A stretch of DNA of 29,904 nt from Gemmatimonadota bacterium (GTDB lineage Bacteria > JBHIER01 > G020348925), in the NCBI GenBank assembly GCA_020348925.1, contig CP070758.1:1200262-1230165 (forward strand), in the 5' to 3' direction. Below are positions 7,136-15,202 of the stretch, piece after piece. The notes beneath the pieces are model-generated. The model saw only the letters and a program-made list of their open reading frames with translations, was not told where the DNA came from and made no database searches. How positions within the stretch are numbered: position 1 is the stretch's first letter; each line of letters begins with the position of its first letter. The position numbers and the translations under genes were made by a program.

Positions 7136-9886
7136 ATGATGACCCGAAATATCATTTTGCAGAAAAATTGGGAATATTTGCTTCGATTGATTCCGTTCGT
7201 TTTATTTGCCCTCCTATATTCCATGCTCTCGACCGCCCACACCCAGCCATTGGACGCGAGGAATATACAGGTCACTTTTGATCCCTCTCATAAAAAACTG
7301 ACGACGTACAAGGAGTATTTGGAGAGATCCTCCCCCCCGACTCCGTTTCGTGTGGACAAACTCTACGAGACGCTGAAAGAAGGAAAAATGAGCCGCAGTC
7401 AACAGACCGGTAAAGTGTTGGTACTTATCAATTCCTCTATCCAATCAGGTATTCAAACATCGGTAGATCTATACGTCATGGATTTGGAAAATGTTGGTTA
7501 TGAAGTCACCGTGTGGGCGACCTCGGGCGGAAATCACAATAGTATTAAGAACCACATCGTGTCAGAGTCTGCAAATCTCGTCGGCGTCGTTTTGATCGGT
7601 GATCTCCCCGTCCCGTGGTTTGAAATGTATTACGATTTCTACATTGATGATGATAGGGATGGAGAAAAAGATGAAGATCCGATTGACGGGACGGATAACG
7701 ATGGAGACGGACAAATCGATGAAGATCCTCCCTACGATAATGACGGAGATGGCCAATTTAACGAGGATCATATCGACGGGATCGACAACGACGGCGATGG
7801 TCTGTTTGACGAGGACACCTATGATGGGAGTTATTCGGAGTTTCCCTGTGACCTCTTTTACATGGATTTGGATGGGACGTGGGACGATAAGGATGCGGAT
7901 GGTCTTTTAGATGGCCATCGCGATAATTCGGGCGACATTGAGCCGGAGATATGGGTGGGCCGACTTACTGCCTCGCCGATGACATTGGGAGGAGCGAATG
8001 AGGTCACCCTCTTGAACAACTATTTTCGGAAAAACCACGATTACAGAATAGGTATATTGAAGACCAACGAAAGGGCTTTGGTTTACGTGGATGATTCTTG
8101 GGCGGGAAGGGCAGACATTTATAACGAGAATTTGCAGTTGGTTTATCCAACAACTGTGCTGGTCAAAGACGAAGTCCAGACCTCAGGGACCGACTACGTT
8201 AACCGACTGACGGAGAATTACGAGTGGATACATATCATGGTCCACTCTTCGTGGGAAAGCCATGCCTTCAGGGTCGGAGAGGACTGGCAATGGGTGTCGA
8301 ATGTCGATATTGAAGGGATCGATCCTGTGGCTCTTTTCTACAATCTCTATGCGTGCTCGAATTGTCGTTACGTTGAGACTGATTATATGGGAGGTTGGTA
8401 CATATTTGTGGAAGAACACGGTATAAATGCGGTGGGGTGTACTAAAACCGGGAGCATGCTCCATTTCGATAAGTTCTATGATTCACTGGGACAGGGAGTA
8501 AGTATAGGGGAGGCGTATCGACAATGGTTTGGATTTGCTTTTCGGATATGGTTAGACGTCGACGACCCAATTGGGATGCAAGCATGGTTTTACGGTATGA
8601 CGATGCTCGGTGATCCGGCTTTGGCTCTCGATCAAATATTTTTCGACCCTGACATTTACTTATCAGCCACAAGTTATAATTATGGAGAGGTCCTATTGGG
8701 AGGATCCAGCGAGTGGGCACTTACTATCTCCAATATAGGGGCGACCGATTTAGTAATCACTCAAATCACCTCCGATCATGCCGATTTTGAGGTAACATCT
8801 CCAAACTTGCCTCAAACGCTCCCGCGTGGAGGAGATGAGGTCTTGGTGACTATTACCTTCACCCCATCGACCATAGGAACGAAAACGGGCAATCTTAGAG
8901 TCATCAGCAGCGATCCCGACGAACCTACGTCAACTGTGTCGGTGAAAGGGAAAGGCGTGGCCCCGAATATTCGCATCACCCCTGCAACATTGGACGAGAC
9001 GATTGTGGAAGGTGGGGTGATAATTACAGAACTTACTATTGCCAATCGGGGCAACTTAGAGTTGACCTTTCAGCTCACCGAAGGGATAGACTGGCTCGAA
9101 CTGTATCCGACTTTTGGGACGGTTGCCTCTGATGGTAACCAACCCGTTGAAGTAACCATTGATGCAACAGATCTGTTCCCTGCTGAGTACACCGGAGAGA
9201 TAACTATTGCTTGTAATGATCCTGATGAGCCTGAGTGTATTGTTCCCATATACCTGAAGGTTGAAGCGGCTCGGGTTATCGTCAGTGTGTCGACAATATG
9301 TTGCCTGCCAGGAGAGACAGCCCAACCATCCTTTGATATGGACAATTCGACGTGGCTGAGTGTGCCCATTTGTCGCCTTGAAGTGGAACTTGATTTTGAC
9401 AATACCCTTTTAGAACTAAATGATATCACTCCGGGAGAACGCACCCAGCATATGGGCGTCTTTGAATGGAGCCAGCCGGATCCCCGTACGACATTAATAT
9501 CGATTTACGATGAATCGGGGAATGTGATCGAGCCCGGTTCAGGTTCTGTTGTGGAGATGTCATTTGTTGTGAGTGAGGAGGCTGCATTCGGGATTCAGGC
9601 TATGATTGCGATTTCGAACGTAATTCTGAGAGACGAAAATGAAGGCACTCCTGCTTGTGAGAGTGTGGACGGTATGATCAGCTTGGGGTTGAGGGGTGAT
9701 GTGAATGTCAACGGAGGGGTGGACATTGTCGATGCACTTCTTGCGGTGAACATTATGCTCCAGATGATGATACCGACTGATTATGAAAATTGGTCTGCTG
9801 ACTGCAATGGGGATGGTGTAATCAATATTGTGGATGCACTTGGTATTGTGAATGTGGTCTTGGGAATTGGTGAATGTGCGCCGTAA
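7136..9886 (+). CDS. Secreted C25-like (gingipain-type) peptidase with Ca-binding repeats, Ig-like, cohesin-like and dockerin domains, copy 2
   Basis: A 916-residue paralog of the product at 3632-6379 with the same domain order and almost no length change. Candidate catalytic residues are at identical positions: His370 (MVHSSW, also followed by Ser) and Cys407 (YACSNC). The acidic repeats between the first strand motif (VLIGDLPVPWFE) and the His are retained. The dockerin loops DVNVNGGVDIVD and DCNGDGVINIVD are intact. The signal peptide and following propeptide-like segment are almost identical in DNA to copy 1, while later parts differ much more. The ATG at 7136 is supported by GGAG 7 bases upstream. 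It is likely exported and attached through its dockerin to a cohesin partner, possibly itself, its paralog or a scaffold elsewhere. Proteolytic function is inferred. Confidence 0.85.
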   Translation: MMTRNIILQKNWEYLLRLIPFVLFALLYSMLSTAHTQPLDARNIQVTFDPSHKKLTTYKEYLERSSPPTPFRVDKLYETLKEGKMSRSQQTGKVLVLINSSIQSGIQTSVDLYVMDLENVGYEVTVWATSGGNHNSIKNHIVSESANLVGVVLIGDLPVPWFEMYYDFYIDDDRDGEKDEDPIDGTDNDGDGQIDEDPPYDNDGDGQFNEDHIDGIDNDGDGLFDEDTYDGSYSEFPCDLFYMDLDGTWDDKDADGLLDGHRDNSGDIEPEIWVGRLTASPMTLGGANEVTLLNNYFRKNHDYRIGILKTNERALVYVDDSWAGRADIYNENLQLVYPTTVLVKDEVQTSGTDYVNRLTENYEWIHIMVHSSWESHAFRVGEDWQWVSNVDIEGIDPVALFYNLYACSNCRYVETDYMGGWYIFVEEHGINAVGCTKTGSMLHFDKFYDSLGQGVSIGEAYRQWFGFAFRIWLDVDDPIGMQAWFYGMTMLGDPALALDQIFFDPDIYLSATSYNYGEVLLGGSSEWALTISNIGATDLVITQITSDHADFEVTSPNLPQTLPRGGDEVLVTITFTPSTIGTKTGNLRVISSDPDEPTSTVSVKGKGVAPNIRITPATLDETIVEGGVIITELTIANRGNLELTFQLTEGIDWLELYPTFGTVASDGNQPVEVTIDATDLFPAEYTGEITIACNDPDEPECIVPIYLKVEAARVIVSVSTICCLPGETAQPSFDMDNSTWLSVPICRLEVELDFDNTLLELNDITPGERTQHMGVFEWSQPDPRTTLISIYDESGNVIEPGSGSVVEMSFVVSEEAAFGIQAMIAISNVILRDENEGTPACESVDGMISLGLRGDVNVNGGVDIVDALLAVNIMLQMMIPTDYENWSADCNGDGVINIVDALGIVNVVLGIGECAP

Positions 9887-9930
9887 TTTCTGTGATTCTC
9901 GTGAGAAGCTTGATTATTTGGCACAAATCT

Positions 9931-9963
9931 AAAGTGATGAATATCTTTGAAAATAATCACTTT
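9931..9963 (+). terminator. Weak hairpin after the second paralog
   Basis: AAAGTGAT (9931-9938) and ATCACTTT (9956-9963) form a perfect 8-bp inverted repeat with a 17-base loop, 45 bases after the stop. It is A/T-rich and lacks a following T-tract. It might help separate this gene from the convergent gene at 10129-10662. Confidence 0.3.
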
Positions 9964-10128
9964 CAAGGTAGCATTTCTATCCCAGAGGAATATGCATGTG
10001 AGTTGTGATGCTCGTGTAAAGTTCATCTCTGGTCAGATACCCGGAGAGATCAGAAAGAGAACTGCCTCCGCCCAAGATACTCAAAGTTTCGATACCGTCC
10101 ATACTTGGGCTAAGCAGTATTGAAATAT

Positions 10129-10662
10129 TTAATTCTCCTTTCGATACCACGTATTCGTCATCCAGCAGGAATAGCCCTTCCCGGAAAATCCAAGCTCAAA
10201 ATTCTCGACAAATTCATCGGCGTTCTTAATTTCCAAAGTGTATTTCGCCATTAAACCCGGGGGTGCATTTTCGCTATGCTCCGTAGTAAGAACGAGCCGG
10301 CTCCCATCACTTGAAAGGCTGTCCAAAACATACTGGTTGACGAATCCCTCGGTATTGAACTGTCGCACGACGAGACTGTTTCTGTTTTGGTCGAAACTGA
10401 AGAAAACCCAGTCCTCATGCACCTCACCCTCGGGATTCTTCTCCTGCGGCTCGAAGTGCATAACAGTCTTATAATGAAGATACGTTCCCTCCATAATAAA
10501 CTCACACGTTCTTTCTCCCTTGCCGTCACCGGCCTTGCCCGTGCTCTCACCTGTCCAGCTTCCGACAAAATATCTGAGGGGTTCCCAGACGTCTTTTCCA
10601 CCGTTCTCCTGTGCAAAGAGAACGAGTGGAATAAACAGAATCAAGAAGACACGTTTCCGCAT
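10129..10662 (-). CDS. Exported DUF1579-like / lipocalin-type small protein
   Basis: A 177-residue protein with a clear signal peptide (KRVFLILFIPLVLFA, cleavage likely before Gln18). The mature part starts with WEPLRYFVGSWTGE and continues with alternating beta-strand-like segments (CEFIMEGTYLHYKTVMHFE, a FFSFDQNRNSLVVRQF strand pair, YVLDSL, YTLEI). The F-x-GxWxGE opening and length are those of DUF1579-like and other small calycin-type beta-barrel families; the ligand is unknown. A strong AAGGAG lies 9 bases before the ATG. It is convergent with the protease gene and separated by 364 bases from the next minus-strand gene, so it is probably transcribed alone. Export is secure; the family assignment is moderate. 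Confidence 0.75.
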   Translation of the reverse strand: MRKRVFLILFIPLVLFAQENGGKDVWEPLRYFVGSWTGESTGKAGDGKGERTCEFIMEGTYLHYKTVMHFEPQEKNPEGEVHEDWVFFSFDQNRNSLVVRQFNTEGFVNQYVLDSLSSDGSRLVLTTEHSENAPPGLMAKYTLEIKNADEFVENFELGFSGKGYSCWMTNTWYRKEN

Positions 10663-11026
10663 TTGTAAATTCTCCTTTCCCTATTCAGAACAACACACTT
10701 CATTCACACGGTCTTGAGACAATGTGCATTCGGGCACACTCCTTGCCACTGATTAGGACACAATAAATAATGAATTCACTTTCTCGTATCATCATGAAAC
10801 TAAGATAGACACAAATGATTCCAAACACAATGATCAGTTATGATTTTCGTGAACCACACACATCTAAAGAACAGGTTGATATCTTAAAAAAAATAGATAC
10901 AAAACCTGATATGGGAAAATGCATCAAAAAGAATGTTCCCCTTTACTAATTACTTCCGAAGGAAATTTCTATGCTATGAACTTATTATCATGGCTAAATA
11001 TTCGACATATTGGCGCACGAATAGTA
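10663..11026. other. A/T-rich intergenic region between two minus-strand genes
   Basis: It contains the 5' region of the exported calycin-like gene (no clear promoter recognised) and the 3' end of the long arsS/pentose-phosphate run. One short plus-strand frame (10815-10949) is noted separately. I see no RNA gene or mobile element. Confidence 0.4.
10815..10949 (+). CDS. Possible 44-codon small ORF
   Basis: A plus-strand frame starting ATG at 10815 encodes a hydrophilic, protein-like peptide (MISYDFREPHTSKEQ, then VDILKKIDTKPDMGK). After its TAA the same frame stays open for nine more codons. No Shine-Dalgarno sequence precedes it. It could be a small gene, a decayed gene end or chance. Nothing is recognised in it. 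Confidence 0.2.
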   Translation: MIPNTMISYDFREPHTSKEQVDILKKIDTKPDMGKCIKKNVPLY

Positions 11027-11037
11027 TTACTTCGTGC
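11015..11037 (-). terminator. Hairpin overlapping the end of the long minus-strand gene run
   Basis: GCACGAA (11015-11021) and TTCGTGC (11031-11037) form a perfect 7-bp stem with a 9-base loop spanning the stop codon of the last gene. No T-tract follows on the minus strand, so it may stabilise the RNA end rather than terminate transcription. Confidence 0.3.
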
Positions 11038-11725
11038 TCCATTTCCATTGTAGCAAAAATGTTATCGTCTTCGTGATGGAAACCTGATTAGTTTTTACTC
11101 CACTCATGAACTCCCTTATGTCGTCAACAGTATCTATATCATTCAATTCAGGTAGGAGATAGACTTCATGACATCTCTTTTCCAAAATTTGCAGAGTCTC
11201 CTTAAAAACAGTACGGGAACCCCAGGGCATATCTTCAAAGACATCAGTTACAAAAGTATTATCGCGAAAGCCAATTAAATAGTAACCACCGTCTTTGGAT
11301 GGTCCAATGACACAATCCTTGTGGTATAGGGCATCAAGCCCAGCTCGTATGATGTCCTCCGTCATGTCCGGACAATCCGTACCTGTGAGGACGACGCGCG
11401 TCATCCCTGATTGAAACGCATCTGTGAAAGCCCGGGCCATGCGCTGGCCAAGATCACCGTTCCCCTGGGAACAGTAGGACACATCTTTTCCCAGCCATTG
11501 CTCTATGAGCTCGGCGTTTCCTCCCTCATAACGTACTTCAACATGAAGAGGGTGATCTTTTTTCGCTGCGAGAACACATGCAAGCGTGTCCTCCGTCATG
11601 TACCGCTGCAGCTCGGCAGCACCTTCTTCTCCGAGAGCAGGGATGAGGCGGGTTTTCGTCTTCCCGGGCTCCGGATACCGTGTCAAGACAATAATACGCT
11701 CTCCGAGATCGTATTCTCTGGGCAT
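11027..11725 (-). CDS. TIGR04282-type transferase of arsenosugar (rSAM/selenodomain) systems
   Basis: A 232-residue cytoplasmic protein with a nucleotide-diphospho-sugar transferase (GT-A) fold. Characteristic segments are LTRYPEPGKTKTRLIP, GDLGQRMARAF, GTDCPDMT (metal/nucleotide site), and GPSKDGGYYLIGF followed by PWGSRTVF. This is the TIGR04282 family (DUF2064), repeatedly found beside TIGR04283 and the radical SAM enzyme ArsS; its exact donor and acceptor are not established. The frame opens at a TTG at 11752, but the ATG at 11725 lies 2 bases after the stop of the upstream oxidoreductase gene, suggesting translational coupling, and is preferred. It is the last gene of the run that starts with arsS. 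Confidence 0.85.
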   Translation of the reverse strand: MPREYDLGERIIVLTRYPEPGKTKTRLIPALGEEGAAELQRYMTEDTLACVLAAKKDHPLHVEVRYEGGNAELIEQWLGKDVSYCSQGNGDLGQRMARAFTDAFQSGMTRVVLTGTDCPDMTEDIIRAGLDALYHKDCVIGPSKDGGYYLIGFRDNTFVTDVFEDMPWGSRTVFKETLQILEKRCHEVYLLPELNDIDTVDDIREFMSGVKTNQVSITKTITFLLQWKWSTK

Positions 11726-11727
11726 CT

Positions 11728-13248
11728 CTATTTTCTTGTCAAGTCGAACCAACGCGAGAATAAACTTTTCACAAAAGGCGTCAGTCTCGTGCGGTTGTAC
11801 TCATCCCCCACCTGCTTGATCGCCTCCGCTTGCGTCGGATACGGATGGATAATATTCGCAATGGTCTTCAGGCCAACATCGCCGACAATGGCCACACTGA
11901 TTTCACCAATCATCTCCCCGGCATGTCGGGCCACAATGGTCGCCCCGAGGATCTTATCAGTTCCCTTCTTGACGTGAACTTTGACAAAACCCTCCTCTTC
12001 CCCGTCGGTAATGGCCCGGTCCAAATCGCTGAAGGTTTTCTGAAAAGTTTCAATCTCGACACCCTTCTGATGAGCATCCCTCTCGTACATACCGACGTGG
12101 GCTATCTCCGGGTCCGTATAGGTACACCACGGCATGGTCAGAGCGCTGAGCTTTCGGTGTCCGGGAAACATGGCGTTGGCAATGACCAGCCGGGCGGCGG
12201 CATCCGCGGTGTGGGTGAATTTGTATTTCATGCAACAGTCACCGGCGGCGTAGATGCGGTGATTCGTGGTCTGCAGATGGTCGTTCACTTCAATGCCCTT
12301 TTTTGCATCAAATTTGACCCCCGCTTTTTCAAGATCCATGCCCTCGACGTTGGGCGCCCGGCCAGCACCGATCAGGATCTCATCCACAGGGATAGTCTCT
12401 TCCTTCCCTTTGCAATCAAAGGTAATGACTTTTTCACCATCCTTCTCTTCGACACGCTTCAGTTTCACATTGAGGACGAGGCGAATACCCTCGCGGATGA
12501 AGGCGTTCTGCAAAATGTCGGCCGCATCACTGTCCTCTCTGGGCAGTAGATGCGGATTGCGGTCCATAATGGTGACCTGCGAGCCGAAGCGTTGAAAGGC
12601 CTGGGCCAGCTCACAACCCAGGGGGCCTCCGCCGATGACGGCCAGTCGGGACGGCCTCTCGGTCAGATTAAAGATTGTCTCGTTCGTAAAGTACCCAGCT
12701 TCCTTTAATCCATCGACCTGAGGGTGAACGGCCCGCGCCCCTGTTGCCAGAACCGCTTTTTTGAATTTGAGTATCTTCCCATCCACGTCGATGGTATCAG
12801 TGGAAGCAAAGACCGCATCTCCGAGAAAGACATCAATGCCAGAATCCTTGAAATGGTCGACCGCATCATGGTGGCTGATCTTTGCCCGCAGACGTCGCAT
12901 CCGCTCCATGACTGCGGAAAAATCCACCTCGACTCCATCAGGGACGCGTATTCCGAATGCCCCCGAACCCCGGACGTCCGCCCAGGCCCGGGAAGAGCGG
13001 ATAACGCACTTCGAGGGAACACAACCGTAATTCAAACAGTCGCCGCCGAAGAGATGACGCTCAACAAGGGCGACTTTGGCCCCCAAGCCTGCTGCGCCGG
13101 AAGCGGCCGTGAGTCCTGCCGAACCAGCGCCGATGACCACAAGGTTATACATGTGAGCGGGTTCGGGATTCACCCAGTCCGCTGGGAAGACATTGGAGAC
13201 GAGCTCCTCATTGTAGACATCCATTGGAGAAACTTTTAGGAGATTCAT
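11728..13248 (-). CDS. MerA-like FAD-dependent pyridine nucleotide-disulfide oxidoreductase
   Basis: A 506-residue flavoprotein. It has the FAD-binding GAGSAGL, the redox-active disulfide motif GGDCLNYGCVPSK (Cys71 and Cys76), the NAD(P)H-binding GGGPLGCELAQAFQRFG, the second FAD motif YAAGDC and a C-terminal HPYPTQAEA with the catalytic His. It resembles proteins often labelled mercuric reductase. It lacks the C-terminal vicinal Cys pair used by true MerA to bind Hg(II), ending instead in WFDLTRK, so the substrate is unknown. Members of this group with a PADWVNPEPA leader commonly sit next to, or are fused with, TVP38-type membrane proteins, as here. The ATG at 13248 is chosen over the one at 13266 because GGAGGT precedes it; it also overlaps the stop of a small upstream ORF as ATGA. 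Its stop is 2 bases before the next start. Confidence 0.9.
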   Translation of the reverse strand: MNLLKVSPMDVYNEELVSNVFPADWVNPEPAHMYNLVVIGAGSAGLTAASGAAGLGAKVALVERHLFGGDCLNYGCVPSKCVIRSSRAWADVRGSGAFGIRVPDGVEVDFSAVMERMRRLRAKISHHDAVDHFKDSGIDVFLGDAVFASTDTIDVDGKILKFKKAVLATGARAVHPQVDGLKEAGYFTNETIFNLTERPSRLAVIGGGPLGCELAQAFQRFGSQVTIMDRNPHLLPREDSDAADILQNAFIREGIRLVLNVKLKRVEEKDGEKVITFDCKGKEETIPVDEILIGAGRAPNVEGMDLEKAGVKFDAKKGIEVNDHLQTTNHRIYAAGDCCMKYKFTHTADAAARLVIANAMFPGHRKLSALTMPWCTYTDPEIAHVGMYERDAHQKGVEIETFQKTFSDLDRAITDGEEEGFVKVHVKKGTDKILGATIVARHAGEMIGEISVAIVGDVGLKTIANIIHPYPTQAEAIKQVGDEYNRTRLTPFVKSLFSRWFDLTRK

Positions 13249-13409
13249 CTCACACGTAACCTCCATTTTAAACTCATACGATGGCTATTCCATTTGTTCA
13301 TTGAGTGACCAGTCATATTTTGGGTATTTGATCTCATACTCTCCCCCTGAGAATATATCTTCTGTTTTACTTTCTCATTTTTAGAATCCGTCTTACTCTC
13401 ATTTTTCAT
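13245..13409 (-). CDS. Candidate 54-codon basic small protein between TVP38 and the oxidoreductase
   Basis: Too short for routine calling, but its position is striking. Its ATG (13409-13407) overlaps the stop region of the TVP38 gene, and its TGA (13247-13245) overlaps the ATG of the oxidoreductase gene as ATGA. The product would be hydrophilic and strongly basic, rich in Lys, Arg, Asn and Ser (start MKNESKTDSKNEKVK, end KWRLRVR), with no recognised domain or membrane segment. The Shine-Dalgarno is weak (GTGAGAG directly before the ATG). It may be a real small protein, a translational coupling ORF that carries ribosomes across the gap, or chance. Confidence 0.35.
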   Translation of the reverse strand: MKNESKTDSKNEKVKQKIYSQGESMRSNTQNMTGHSMNKWNSHRMSLKWRLRVR

Positions 13410-14439
13410 CTCTCACTTGTCGGAACGGCCAGACCATGGGCACGAGAAACATAACAAGAAGCGCACACATACCGGAGATGAGGAAGCTCAGCCACAGGGG
13501 GAAATCCGCAGTCAACATGTTATGAAGCAGACGCTCAACACCGATAAAGAATCCCATGAGAACGATGACGGCTAAAAACCAGGCCTGAAAACGTATTCGC
13601 GCCCCGCATCCGGGACATACAAATCGGCCCCATTTGTCCCACCCTACCAGTATAGCAATCGGGCTTATCTTTTGAGAACAGCCAGGACACTCTCCTCTCC
13701 TCCGTTCCTTTGACAGAAGTTCTCCCGAAGGTTCAGGAACGGTCTCACGCTTCCCCTTTGCTCCAACTCCCCTGGCGATGGCTTTATAGATTGCAGGAGC
13801 AAACATCAGAAGAATAAAAATCCCCAGGGCCAAAAAAAACTGTACAGATAGAATGTTGTCCAGAGAGCTTCCGAGCATGGCGTTTATGAATCCTCCGGGC
13901 GCCATACCGATGAGTGATCCGAATGCATAGTCACGAAACTTCATCTTGGACAGACCGAAACCGTAATTGATGGCATCATACTGGAACAGAGGTACAAGTC
14001 TGAGAAAAAGAATCATGCGAAAGCCGTGCTTCTCCGTCCCCTCGTCAAAGGATTTTATCCGTCCCTTGTGCAGCCAACCGAAGCTCTCGATGAATCTCCG
14101 TCCCAGATATCGTGCGAGTAAAAAAGAAATGCACGCCCCGAGGGTGGCCCCAATGAGAATATAGACCGTCCCCCACCACTTGCCGTACGCCAGTCCGCCA
14201 GCGAGAGACATGGCCCCGACAGGGATCACGACGACGATTGCCCGGAGAGAATATATACCGATAAAGACTACAGGACCCCACACGCCAAACCGAATCAGGA
14301 AGTTCCGTAAGTTTTCCGGAGCGAAATCTGAAATGCTCAGACCCGTGTATCGAAATACCAGAACGATTGCGATGATAAAGACGAGCAGCCCACCCAGCTT
14401 CAATAGGCTTGACTTTCCTATCCTTCGGGTCCTACTCAT
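13399..14439 (-). CDS. TVP38/SNARE-associated (DedA-like) membrane protein fused to a CxxC-x20-CxxC zinc-ribbon/TM module
   Basis: A 346-residue integral membrane protein. Residues about 15-220 form the TVP38/TMEM64 (SNARE-associated, VTT) domain: a first membrane helix, the re-entrant GGLAYGKWWG segment, GATLGACISFLLARYLG, and the conserved FLRLVPLFQYDAINYGFGL motif. After a charged linker comes a second module: Cys251-PG-Cys254, exactly 20 residues, then Cys275-PG-Cys278, followed by two hydrophobic helices (about 286-302 and 314-334). This matches the pattern called cxxc_20_cxxc in small membrane proteins. TVP38 proteins are thought to act in lipid or ion transport; the Cys module may bind zinc or another metal, possibly arsenic in this setting (speculative). 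GGGAGG lies just before the ATG. It sits between the TIGR04283 transferase and the oxidoreductase. Confidence 0.88.
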   Translation of the reverse strand: MSRTRRIGKSSLLKLGGLLVFIIAIVLVFRYTGLSISDFAPENLRNFLIRFGVWGPVVFIGIYSLRAIVVVIPVGAMSLAGGLAYGKWWGTVYILIGATLGACISFLLARYLGRRFIESFGWLHKGRIKSFDEGTEKHGFRMILFLRLVPLFQYDAINYGFGLSKMKFRDYAFGSLIGMAPGGFINAMLGSSLDNILSVQFFLALGIFILLMFAPAIYKAIARGVGAKGKRETVPEPSGELLSKERRRGECPGCSQKISPIAILVGWDKWGRFVCPGCGARIRFQAWFLAVIVLMGFFIGVERLLHNMLTADFPLWLSFLISGMCALLVMFLVPMVWPFRQVRDEK

Positions 14440-14476
14440 AGTGCCTCCCTCTTGGATCCTTCAAATCCAGAATATC

Positions 14477-15181
14477 TTAAATTCCCAGTGCGCTCTCTCT
14501 GTCTTCGTGAAAACGATAGAACCGTGCCAATCGATGCGGTGAGATCCCCAGAGCCCATCCGCTTTGAAGCATCCAGCTTCGTACGGAATTTTTCACATAC
14601 CCTTCCTCGACCCACCTTCTGGCCGACGTCTGAATTTTGTGAGGTAGAATCACGATATCGCCGAACCGCTTGAGCCGGCGGCTGAAATCCATATCCTCCA
14701 TGAGAGGAATCTCTGTGTATCCACCCATCTCATTAAAAACCGGCCGCCGCACGAAAACTCCCATGTCACCATACAGAAGTCCAAGCACCCTGTTCTTATA
14801 ATTCGAAAGCGTCTCGGCTATTCTGTAATGAAATCCAATTTGATGTAAACAGTATTGAAAACCTCCTCCGACAATTTTCTGATTCCTCAAGACCCCTCTT
14901 ATCGCTTTCAGGGAATCATGATGGGGACGGCAATCCGCATGGAGGAACCACAGTACATCCCCCGACGAAGCGTACGCCCCTGCATTCATCTGCGAACCTC
15001 GTCCTCTCGTTGCTTGAACGACTTGAGCCAAGGGCCTCGCTTTCCTTACAGTATCATCGGAACTTTCGCCGTCAGCGACGATGCGTTCAATCTTCGGATC
15101 CAGCTCCTGCAGGTATCTCAAGAGCGCCGTGATCGTGTCGGATTCATTTAGTGTGGGGATGATGATCGAAATGGAGATCAT
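14477..15181 (-). CDS. TIGR04283-type GT2 glycosyltransferase of arsenosugar (rSAM/selenodomain) systems
   Basis: A 234-residue GT2-family glycosyltransferase without membrane helices. The N-terminus SIIIPTLNESDTI is the nucleotide-binding strand. VADGESSDDTV, the family-specific RGRGSQMNAGA, GDVLWFLHAD (the metal-binding region) and MEDMDFSRRLKRFG (the ED acceptor-site motif) follow. This is the TIGR04283 family, the second transferase usually found with ArsS and TIGR04282. It is thought to act in assembling arsenosugar-type products, but its reaction is not proven. It starts 21 bases after pgl with no obvious Shine-Dalgarno, so it may depend on coupling. The next gene follows after 37 bases. 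Confidence 0.88.
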   Translation of the reverse strand: MISISIIIPTLNESDTITALLRYLQELDPKIERIVADGESSDDTVRKARPLAQVVQATRGRGSQMNAGAYASSGDVLWFLHADCRPHHDSLKAIRGVLRNQKIVGGGFQYCLHQIGFHYRIAETLSNYKNRVLGLLYGDMGVFVRRPVFNEMGGYTEIPLMEDMDFSRRLKRFGDIVILPHKIQTSARRWVEEGYVKNSVRSWMLQSGWALGISPHRLARFYRFHEDRESALGI

Positions 15182-15202
15182 GCAAATATTATTAGGGTTT
15201 TC

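Noticed and set aside
11830-12549. A 239-codon plus-strand frame opposite the MerA-like gene, and similar long opposite frames over pgi, tkt and zwf.
   Set aside because: These are antisense shadows of well-supported genes; their products have no recognisable domain.
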